Source: a candidate division TM6 bacterium GW2011_GWF2_28_16
GTDB taxonomy: Bacteria; Babelota; Babeliae; Babelales; UASB340
Direction: 5' to 3'
DNA length: 36,961 nucleotides
Assembly (NCBI GenBank): GCA_000989185.1
Contig: LBNX01000003.1
Span: 97,704 to 134,664, forward strand
In this document: one piece after another, positions 28,162 to 34,182 of the stretch
How the letters are laid out: each line of letters begins with the position of its first letter
How positions within the stretch are numbered: position 1 is the stretch's first letter
Position numbers and translations under genes: made by a program
The notes under the pieces: model-generated
Database searches by the model: none
Seen by the model: only the letters and a program-made list of their open reading frames with translations
Told to the model about the DNA's origin: nothing

Positions 28162-29043
28162 TTACTCCATATTTGCACAAAGCTCAGAAACTTCTTTGGT
28201 AATTAATGCTTGTCGAGATTTATTATACTGCAAAGTGAGTTTATCTAAGAATTTTTCTGCATTTGTATTTGAACTATCCATGGCCAAAAATCTTGCAGCA
28301 TTTTCTGAAAGTAACGATTGAAAAAGTGTTTCTAAGATTGTACTTTTAATATATTTATGCGCCATAAAGTCTAAAATAACTTTTTGATCTTGTTCATAAA
28401 TTGGATCAAAAATATTATTATTATTATTATTATTATTATCTTGTGAATTTTCTTGAGAATTAAATTCTAGCTTTGCTGGAATTAATGTAGTTTGTTGTGG
28501 CTTTTGTACAAAAAAGTTAATTAATTTGTTGCTATAAAAATATACAGAAGAATATGGAATATCTTGAGTATAAATATTTTCTATAATCTTTGAGCCTATT
28601 GTTTCAAAATTATTAAAATTAAATTCTTCGAAATTTAGAATTATATTCCCAATGTTTTTGGATTCAATTTCTCGTTTAGCTTTAGTGCCTATTGTTATAA
28701 ATTTGGGACTTTGATTTTTTTCAAAAATTAATTTTTTTTCTATAAAACGTATTAAATTAGCATTAAAACTGCCACATAGGCCTTTGGTAGAAGAAATTAC
28801 AATAATAAGTGGAGATTGGTCAAAAACATCCCCTGGAAATAATGTATTGCTTGTCCATTCTGGTTTTGGTTTTAATAATTGGGCAAATGTTTGGTCTATG
28901 CTGTTTTTATAAGATTTTAAAAAAATAGCTTGTTTTTCCAATTTAGAATACGAAGCCATAGAAACTAGTCTAATAGCATGAGTAATTTTTTTTGTTGTAT
29001 TAACTGCTTGAATTTTTCTTCTTAACTGAGTTAATTGAGCCAT
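28162..29043 (-). CDS. atpG: ATP synthase gamma subunit
   Basis: A 293-residue F1 gamma subunit, the central rotor shaft. The N-terminal helix MAQLTQLRRKIQAVNTTKKI and the C-terminal QALITKEVSELCANME helix form the coiled coil; GLCGSFNANL is the conserved Rossmann-like segment. A stretch of eight asparagines (about residues 209-216), coded by a repeated AAT, is inserted in the middle domain. No other atp gene flanks it: a Nudix gene and a NYN nuclease gene do. The divided layout is unusual, since atpG normally lies between atpA and atpD. Confidence 0.95.
   Translation of the reverse strand: MAQLTQLRRKIQAVNTTKKITHAIRLVSMASYSKLEKQAIFLKSYKNSIDQTFAQLLKPKPEWTSNTLFPGDVFDQSPLIIVISSTKGLCGSFNANLIRFIEKKLIFEKNQSPKFITIGTKAKREIESKNIGNIILNFEEFNFNNFETIGSKIIENIYTQDIPYSSVYFYSNKLINFFVQKPQQTTLIPAKLEFNSQENSQDNNNNNNNNIFDPIYEQDQKVILDFMAHKYIKSTILETLFQSLLSENAARFLAMDSSNTNAEKFLDKLTLQYNKSRQALITKEVSELCANME
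28414..28439. repeat. ATT trinucleotide microsatellite inside atpG
   Basis: Twenty-six bases of uninterrupted ATT repeat (8 full units plus AT) on the plus strand, read as AAT codons on the coding strand and giving eight asparagines. It keeps the frame, so unit changes would alter only the length of the Asn run. Confidence 0.9.
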
Positions 29044-29162
29044 TATATTTCCAGTAAATATTTAATTAATAATATTTATAAATAAATTAATTTAAATTAA
29101 AAATTAGTTTAAATTTATTTTTTTTGCAATTATATAAATTAATTTTTAAAAGGAGCCTAATT

Positions 29163-29801
29163 TTGATAGTAATTATAGACGGATATAATTTATTAAAACA
29201 GGTTTTTCATAAAATCAAGGGTAAACTTGATTTACAAAGAGACCAACTTATAAATGAACTGAGCTTTTATAAAAGTAAAAAACATCCAGAAATTAAAGAA
29301 ATTGTAGTAGTTTTTGATGGTGGAACAGAAAAACACGCAGAAAGACAAATTAATAAAGGTATAGTAGTAGTTTTTTCTGGTCAAAGACAAAGTGCAGATG
29401 AGTATATTCTTGATTTTGTTAAAAAAAATAAAAATAAAGAGATTTTATTGGTAACTAAAGATGCTGAACTTAAAAAATTATGTGCTCAATATAATGTTGA
29501 TGCAGTAGATGTATTTGATTTTTATGATATTGTTAAAAATTGTATATTAAGCCAAATTGAAAATGATATTAAAAATAAAAATTTAAATAATTTGTATAAA
29601 CTAGAACAAGATGATTACGAAATTAAATCACTAAGTGATTATAATTATGGGGATAATAAGGCGCTAGATATATTAATGTCCCAAGAAAATATAGAAATTT
29701 TAAAAAAAGATGAAAGTGATATTTTTATAAAAAATAAAAGTAAGTTTAATAAAATGTCGAAAAAAGAAAAAAGTGTTTATAAAAAGATTAAAAAATTATG
29801 A
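29163..29801 (+). CDS. NYN domain (YacP/Rae1-like) ribonuclease
   Basis: A 212-residue protein with an N-terminal PIN-like NYN fold: IVIIDGYNLL (2-11) with the first catalytic Asp, EIVVVFDGG, QSADEYILDFV and LLVTKDAELKKLC with further acidic residues. Relatives such as B. subtilis Rae1 (YacP) cut ribosome-bound mRNA. The C-terminal 80 residues are lysine-rich and variable. The TTG at 29163 is chosen because AAAGGAGCC lies at 29148-29156 and translation then begins at the conserved MIVIIDGYN; an ATG at 29124 has no site and adds 13 residues. It overlaps tsaE by 4 bases. Confidence 0.82.
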   Translation: MIVIIDGYNLLKQVFHKIKGKLDLQRDQLINELSFYKSKKHPEIKEIVVVFDGGTEKHAERQINKGIVVVFSGQRQSADEYILDFVKKNKNKEILLVTKDAELKKLCAQYNVDAVDVFDFYDIVKNCILSQIENDIKNKNLNNLYKLEQDDYEIKSLSDYNYGDNKALDILMSQENIEILKKDESDIFIKNKSKFNKMSKKEKSVYKKIKKL

Positions 29802-30247
29802 CAAAAATAATATTTAAATTAAGCGAACTTGAAACTATTGTAAAAAAAGAAATTTTGCCATTATTGGGTAAATATAAAATATTTTTATTTACAGGGCCTT
29901 TAGGTGCGGGTAAAACTACTTTTATTAAAAATATATTAAAAGAAATTGGGGTTAATCAGGTAATTACAAGCCCTACTTTTAATTATGTTAATAGTTACGA
30001 AATTAATTATAAAAAAAATAATATAAATCTTAATCATTTTGATTTATATCGCATAAATAATTTAGATAGTTTTTTAAGTTTGGGTTTTGACGAATATTTT
30101 TATAAAACAAATAATTTTTGTTTTATAGAATGGCCAGAAATTTTAGAAGATTTTTTTATTAATAATGAACTTGAAACTCAAATTTGTCGTATAGAACTAT
30201 CTTTTTACGAAAATGACTTTGAAAAAAGATTATTGATAATTAGTTGA
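29798..30247 (+). CDS. tsaE: tRNA threonylcarbamoyladenosine biosynthesis protein TsaE
   Basis: A 149-residue P-loop ATPase needed with TsaB, TsaC and TsaD to make t6A37 on tRNAs reading ANN codons. Walker A is GPLGAGKTTF (33-42, Lys39); TSPTFNYVNSYE and the NLNHFDLYRI segment are TsaE hallmarks, as is FIEWPEIL. The ATG overlaps the stop of the NYN gene (ATGA). TsaE is near universal in bacteria. Confidence 0.93.
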   Translation: MTKIIFKLSELETIVKKEILPLLGKYKIFLFTGPLGAGKTTFIKNILKEIGVNQVITSPTFNYVNSYEINYKKNNINLNHFDLYRINNLDSFLSLGFDEYFYKTNNFCFIEWPEILEDFFINNELETQICRIELSFYENDFEKRLLIIS

Positions 30248-30346
30248 GTTTTTTATTAAAAGCTATAATATAATTGTTAAAATTATTAATAAAAAATAAT
30301 TAATAATTCTAAAAATATTAATTATTTTATTTTTTGAAAAAAAAGA

Positions 30347-30374
30347 TTGAAATCTTTAATAAAACATCTATCCT
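30347..30374 (+). promoter_or_regulatory. Weak candidate promoter for the tRNA cluster
   Basis: TTGAAA at 30347-30352 and TATCCT at 30369-30374, 16-base spacer, 25 bases before the first tRNA of the cluster. The rest of the gap 30248-30398 is AT-rich with nothing else recognised. Confidence 0.3.
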
Positions 30375-30398
30375 AATGAGGTGTTGCTGTAAGATAAT

Positions 30399-30483
30399 GG
30401 GGAGATTCCCGAGTGGCCAAAGGGGACGGACTGTAAATCCGTTGGCTATGCCTTCACAGGTTCGAATCCTGTTCTCCCCACCA
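30399..30483 (+). tRNA. tRNA-Tyr (anticodon GTA)
   Basis: An 85-base class II tRNA with a long variable arm. Acceptor GGGGAGA pairs with TCTCCCC (30473-30479); discriminator A, encoded CCA at 30481-30483. The anticodon loop in GGACTGTAAATCC gives GTA. The long extra arm fits bacterial tRNA-Tyr. Confidence 0.95.
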
Positions 30484-30517
30484 TTTTAGACAGAGTATAC
30501 ATGGGTAGATGGTTTGC

Positions 30518-30594
30518 GCGGGAGTAGCTCAATTGGCTAGAGCGACAGCCTTCCAAGCTGTAGGTTGCGGGTTCGAGACCCGTTTCCCGCTCCA
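30518..30594 (+). tRNA. tRNA-Gly (anticodon TCC)
   Basis: Acceptor GCGGGAG pairs with TTCCCGC (one G-T pair); encoded CCA at 30592-30594. The anticodon loop CTTCCAA in CAGCCTTCCAAGCTG gives TCC, reading GGA and GGG. Confidence 0.95.
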
Positions 30595-30607
30595 AGAACG
30601 ATATAAT

Positions 30608-30683
30608 GCTGGCATAGCTCAGTTGGTAGAGCAGCTGATTTGTAATCAGCAGGTCGCTGGTTCAAGTCCAGTTGCCAGCTCCA
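30608..30683 (+). tRNA. tRNA-Thr (anticodon TGT)
   Basis: Acceptor GCTGGCA pairs fully with TGCCAGC (30673-30679); encoded CCA at 30681-30683. The anticodon arm CTGAT-TTGTAATCAG gives TGT. It is very close in sequence to the CGT isoacceptor at 17041. Confidence 0.95.
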
Positions 30684-30693
30684 TTTTAAATTT

Positions 30694-30769
30694 GCCCACG
30701 TAGCTCAGTTGGTAGAGCACTTCCTTGGTAAGGGAGAGGTCACCGGTTCAAACCCGGTCGCGGGCTCCA
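30694..30769 (+). tRNA. tRNA-Thr (anticodon GGT)
   Basis: The anticodon loop TTGGTAA between CTTCC and GGGAG gives GGT, reading ACC and ACU. Acceptor GCCCACG faces CGCGGGC (30759-30765) with one A-C mismatch at the fifth pair; encoded CCA at 30767-30769. D- and T-arms are regular. Confidence 0.93.
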
Positions 30770-30869
30770 TTTTTTTTACTTACACATCTTGAATAAAAGT
30801 TAAATTACATATAGATTTATATGGTTAGTGGACATTTGTGGGATAATTTTAACGTAAAGAGCTAAAAGT

Positions 30870-31028
30870 ATGGCAAAAGCGAGAACTATTATACATTTTG
30901 AATGTAGCGATTGTAAAAATCGTAATTACAGTAAGATTGTTTCTAAAAAGAGAAAATTCGAAAAATTAAATTTAAAGAAATTTTGTCCTAAATGTCGTGT
31001 ACATAGTATGCATAAAGAGACTAAATAG
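30870..31028 (+). CDS. rpmG: 50S ribosomal protein L33
   Basis: A 52-residue L33 beginning MAKARTIIHFECSDCKNRNY. It is the zinc-binding (C+) type: Cys12, Cys15, and the pair in KKFCPKCRVH. The frame and start are clear from the conserved ARTIIHFEC and the terminal KET. It lies between tRNA-Thr(GGT) and tRNA-Trp, where rpmG is often found, just ahead of secE. Confidence 0.93.
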   Translation: MAKARTIIHFECSDCKNRNYSKIVSKKRKFEKLNLKKFCPKCRVHSMHKETK

Positions 31029-31034
31029 CCAAGT

Positions 31035-31110
31035 GGGTCAGTAGCTCAACTGGTAGAGCGACGGACTCCAAATCCGTAGGTTGAGGGTTCAAGTCCTTCC
31101 TGGCCTGCCA
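31035..31110 (+). tRNA. tRNA-Trp (anticodon CCA)
   Basis: The anticodon arm ACGGACTCCAAATCCGT gives CCA. Acceptor GGGTCAG pairs with CTGGCCT using two G-T type pairs; discriminator G, encoded CCA at 31108-31110. It lies between rpmG and secE, a conserved position in bacteria. Confidence 0.95.
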
Positions 31111-31144
31111 CTAGCTGTTTGAAATCTTATAAATAAGGGATATA

Positions 31145-31333
31145 ATGAATAAAATTTTGAATTTTTTGAGTGAAGTTAAGGCTGAAGTTTACAAAATAAC
31201 TTGGCCGGGACGCGATGAGTTGATTGGTACGGTTATTATAGTTTGTATCGTTACCCTAGTTTTTGCTTCAATACTTGGTGCAATGGATGCGGGGTTCAGC
31301 GCGTTGTTGAAAAAAGTTATTTTTGGCAATTAA
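31145..31333 (+). CDS. secE: Preprotein translocase subunit SecE
   Basis: A 62-residue, single-helix SecE of the short type. The amphipathic part FLSEVKAEVYKITWPGRDEL, with the conserved KxxWP element, precedes one transmembrane segment (about 27-48). It stabilises SecY in the inner-membrane translocon. The position directly before nusG confirms the call. Confidence 0.96.
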   Translation: MNKILNFLSEVKAEVYKITWPGRDELIGTVIIVCIVTLVFASILGAMDAGFSALLKKVIFGN

Positions 31334-31352
31334 TTAAAAGAGTTGGTTTATT

Positions 31353-31871
31353 ATGAAACGTTGGTACGTGGTTCAAATATATACGGGATTCGAAGAAGTA
31401 GTAAAAGCTGACCTTGAAAAAAGAATTATAGAAGAAAATTTGCAAGATTTATTTGGAGAAATACTTGTTCCTAGAGGACAAGTAGTATCTATGATATCTG
31501 GAGAGCAAGATAAAAAAGAAAAAATTTTCCCTGGTTACTTATTGATTCAGTTAGAAATGACTGGAGAATCCTATAAGGTTGTCGCTTCAAACCCTAGGGT
31601 AACTAGGTTCCTTGGTGGAGAAAAACCGGTTCCTATCTCTGATAAAGAGGTATCTCGTATTTTTTCTCAAATTAGTGGAGAATTGCCTGTTGCTCGTGAA
31701 ACAATCACTTTTATGGAGGGCAATGAGGTTAATATTTCTAGCGGGCCATTTGCCGGTTTTGTTGGCGTGGTTGAAAAAATTGATGAAGAACGAGAAAAAC
31801 TTACTGTCATGGTAAGTATTTTTGGACGGTTAACTCCTGTTGAGTTGGGATTTGATCAAGTAAAAAGGTAA
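31353..31871 (+). CDS. nusG: Transcription termination/antitermination factor NusG
   Basis: A 172-residue NusG. The NGN domain begins KRWYVVQIYTGFEEVVKADL and has FPGYLLIQLEM; the C-terminal KOW domain has VNISSGPFAGFVGVVEKIDE. It binds RNA polymerase beta' and couples to Rho or the ribosome. It lies 19 bases after secE and 23 before rplK, in the canonical cluster. Confidence 0.97.
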   Translation: MKRWYVVQIYTGFEEVVKADLEKRIIEENLQDLFGEILVPRGQVVSMISGEQDKKEKIFPGYLLIQLEMTGESYKVVASNPRVTRFLGGEKPVPISDKEVSRIFSQISGELPVARETITFMEGNEVNISSGPFAGFVGVVEKIDEEREKLTVMVSIFGRLTPVELGFDQVKR

Positions 31872-31894
31872 TTTAATTTTAGGTTTTTAAAAAT

Positions 31895-32320
31895 ATGGCA
31901 AAAAAAATTAAAGCTAATGTTAAGCTTCAATTGCCTGCTGGTGCGGCAACTCCTGCTCCTCCAGTTGGTTCTTGTTTGGGTCAACATGGCGTTGCTATCA
32001 TGGATTTTTGTAAAAAATTCAATGCGGCTACTGCTAATCGTAAAGGTGAAACAGTACCTGTTTTTATTACTATATATGTAGATAAAACATTTGATTTTAT
32101 TTTAAAAACGCCACCTGTATCAGAGCTTTTACGCAAAAAGGCTAAGATTCAAAAGGGTGCTAGCAATCCAAGTAAAGATATTGCTGGTATGCTAACTTGG
32201 GCTGATGTAGAGGAAATTGCAAAAATTAAGATGCCAGATTTGAATGCTTTTGATATTGAAGCTGCAAAAAAGATTGTTGCAGGAAGCGCTAGAAGCATGG
32301 GATTAAAAATTAAAGATTAA
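31895..32320 (+). CDS. rplK: 50S ribosomal protein L11
   Basis: A 141-residue L11. Conserved [20 protein letters not shown] (proline-rich, the thiostrepton-facing N-terminal domain), [15 protein letters not shown], and the C-terminal [10 protein letters not shown]. Full length. It is the first of the rplK-A-J-L series. Confidence 0.97.
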   Translation: MAKKIKANVKLQLPAGAATPAPPVGSCLGQHGVAIMDFCKKFNAATANRKGETVPVFITIYVDKTFDFILKTPPVSELLRKKAKIQKGASNPSKDIAGMLTWADVEEIAKIKMPDLNAFDIEAAKKIVAGSARSMGLKIKD

Positions 32321-32377
32321 TTTTTGTGCAGTTTATTAGAATGTTTATTGGATAAGTAAGTATAAATTGGATTTTTT

Positions 32378-33070
32378 ATGATTAATGCGGGCAAGAGAAT
32401 TAAAAAAGCACAGACAGCACTTGAGTCTGCAAGTTTAGATACAACTAAAAAAGCTCTTGAATTTGTAGTTAAGAATGCTAGTGCAAAGTTTGATGAATCT
32501 GTCGATCTATGCGTTGTTCTTGGTATTGATGCATCTAAAGGTGAGCAAACGGTTCGTGGATCAGCATTGTTGCCTCACGGAACTGGTAAAAAGATACGTG
32601 TCTTAGCTTTCGCTAAGGGTGATAAAGAGCAAGAAGCAAAAGATGCTGGTGCAGATTTTGTTGGTTTAGACGATTTGATGGAAAAAATCGAAGGCGGATG
32701 GATTGGATTTGATGTTGCTGTGGCAACTCCAGATCTTATGGGTAAAATAGGTAAGCTTGCTAAAGTTTTGGGTCCAAAAGGATTATTACCTAATAAAAAA
32801 ATTGGAACCGTTGCAGATGATTTGGCTGCCATTATAACAGATCTTAAAAAAGGTCGTGTTTCTTTTAGAAACGATAAAGGTGGTGCGGTTCATGCAGCTT
32901 TTGGTAAGATATCTTTTGGTGCAGACAAGTTGCAAGAAAATTTAATAGCGTTAATTAAGGCTGTTAAATTGGCAAAACCTGCAAGCTCAAAGGGTAAATT
33001 TATTAAGAAGATAGTTGTTTCTTCTTCTATGGGTGTTGGTATTGCGCTCAATCCAGATGAAATTGCATAA
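32378..33070 (+). CDS. rplA: 50S ribosomal protein L1
   Basis: A 230-residue L1 of the mobile stalk. FDESVDLCVVLGIDASKGEQ resembles the usual start of domain I; GPKGLLPNKKIGTV and GRVSFRNDKGG are diagnostic. L1 often represses its own operon by binding the mRNA leader near rplK; no such site was recognised in the 57-base gap upstream. Confidence 0.97.
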   Translation: MINAGKRIKKAQTALESASLDTTKKALEFVVKNASAKFDESVDLCVVLGIDASKGEQTVRGSALLPHGTGKKIRVLAFAKGDKEQEAKDAGADFVGLDDLMEKIEGGWIGFDVAVATPDLMGKIGKLAKVLGPKGLLPNKKIGTVADDLAAIITDLKKGRVSFRNDKGGAVHAAFGKISFGADKLQENLIALIKAVKLAKPASSKGKFIKKIVVSSSMGVGIALNPDEIA

Positions 33071-33082
33071 GAGGTTTGTAAA

Positions 33083-33568
33083 ATGAATCGTCAACAAAAA
33101 GAAACAGTAATAAAAAATATAAATAGCCAATTTAATGGTGCGAAAGCTTCATTTTTAGTAGCTTATAAAGGCCTTTCTGTTGCTCAATTGCACGATTTAA
33201 GAAAGCAATTGCATAAAGTAGAAGGTGCATTTAAAGTTTCTAAAGCTCGTTTAATGAAAATTGCGGCAAAAGATATTGCAGGTATGGATGAATTTAAAAA
33301 TTTATTCAAAAATCAGGTTGGACTTGTTTTTGTTAAAAACGAAGTTCCTTCTGTTGCAAAAGCAATTGTTGAATTTGAAAAAAGTAACGAGAATTTTAGT
33401 ATAATTTCTGGATTTTTTGAATCCAAAATTATGGCTAAGGCTGACATTGAAACAATAGCATCATTGCCATCAAGAGATGTCTTATTGGCAATATTAGCTG
33501 GAACCATTCAAGCTCCAATTGCTTGTTTGGCAAGAGTGCTTAATAAAATTGCAGAAAAGGAAGCTTAG
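33083..33568 (+). CDS. rplJ: 50S ribosomal protein L10
   Basis: A 161-residue L10, base of the L7/L12 stalk. It has the usual N-terminal pattern (GAKASFLVAYKGLSVAQLHD-LRKQL) and a C-terminal helix for L12 binding (SLPSRDVLLAILAGTIQAPI). Only 12 bases separate it from rplA, so the long L10-binding leader seen in some bacteria cannot lie there. Confidence 0.96.
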   Translation: MNRQQKETVIKNINSQFNGAKASFLVAYKGLSVAQLHDLRKQLHKVEGAFKVSKARLMKIAAKDIAGMDEFKNLFKNQVGLVFVKNEVPSVAKAIVEFEKSNENFSIISGFFESKIMAKADIETIASLPSRDVLLAILAGTIQAPIACLARVLNKIAEKEA

Positions 33569-33661
33569 TCTATTCTTTTCTGTTATTTTTTGTATAGTAA
33601 ATTTGTATAGTAATATAGTATTTAATTCGTGTTTTTAATTATGTTTAAAGGTGAGGGCTTC

Positions 33662-34039
33662 ATGGCTACATCAAATATAAATCAAATAGTGGAACAAGTA
33701 AGCAACATGTCTTTATTGGAAGTTGCTGAATTAGTAAAAGCTTTAGAAGAAAAATTCGGTGTTTCTGCTGCTGCTCCTGCTGCTGCTGCCCCTGTTGCTG
33801 CCGCCGCTCCTGCTGCTGTAGAAGAAAAATCTGAATTTAAAGTTACATTAAAAGATTCTGGTGCTGATAAAATTAAAGTTATCAAAGCATTAAGAACTGT
33901 AACGACATTAAATTTAAAAGATGCTAAAGACTTAGTAGAAGGTGCTCCTGGAGTTGTCTCTGAAGCTGCTTCAAAAGATGATGCTAAAAAGATAAAAGAA
34001 GCTTTAGAAGCTGCCGGTGCAAAAGTAGAGCTATCATAA
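33662..34039 (+). CDS. rplL: 50S ribosomal protein L7/L12
   Basis: A 125-residue L7/L12. The N-terminal dimer region is [20 protein letters not shown]; a flexible Ala/Pro hinge follows (about 37-58, coded by a GCT-rich repeat), then the C-terminal factor-binding domain ([20 protein letters not shown] and ending AAGAKVELS). ATG 33662 (MATSNINQ) is chosen because GGTGAGGG precedes it at about 33650-33657; an in-frame ATG at 33629 would add 11 non-conserved residues. Confidence 0.97.
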   Translation: MATSNINQIVEQVSNMSLLEVAELVKALEEKFGVSAAAPAAAAPVAAAAPAAVEEKSEFKVTLKDSGADKIKVIKALRTVTTLNLKDAKDLVEGAPGVVSEAASKDDAKKIKEALEAAGAKVELS

Positions 34040-34081
34040 ATACGTAAATAAACTATTTAAAAACGTTTATTTTATTTATTA

Positions 34082-34145
34082 CCGTTTTAAACATTTTTAT
34101 TTAAATGTTAAATTAAATGTTGAAATGTTTAAAACGGGCTTTTTT
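34082..34145 (+). terminator. Attenuator or terminator between rplL and rpoB
   Basis: A perfect 15-bp stem, CCGTTTTAAACATTT (34082-34096) with AAATGTTTAAAACGG (34123-34137), around a 26-base AT-rich loop, followed by GGC and TTTTTT at 34140-34145. A strong terminator here would separate ribosomal protein from polymerase genes; a partial attenuator at this spot is well known in E. coli. Confidence 0.75.
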
Positions 34146-34182
34146 AATTTGGGTGTTTAAAATTACGTTTTAGGAGTTGTGG

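Noticed and set aside
30399-31110. Cluster of similar tRNA sequences as a CRISPR or repeat array
   Set aside because: The similarity is due to tRNA structure; each unit folds as a distinct tRNA with its own anticodon. No CRISPR array is visible in the window.
31612-31815. 67-codon plus-strand frame inside nusG
   Set aside because: Out-of-frame shadow of a conserved gene.
33762-33825. GCT-rich repeat as a tandem repeat element
   Set aside because: It codes for the normal Ala/Pro hinge of L7/L12.
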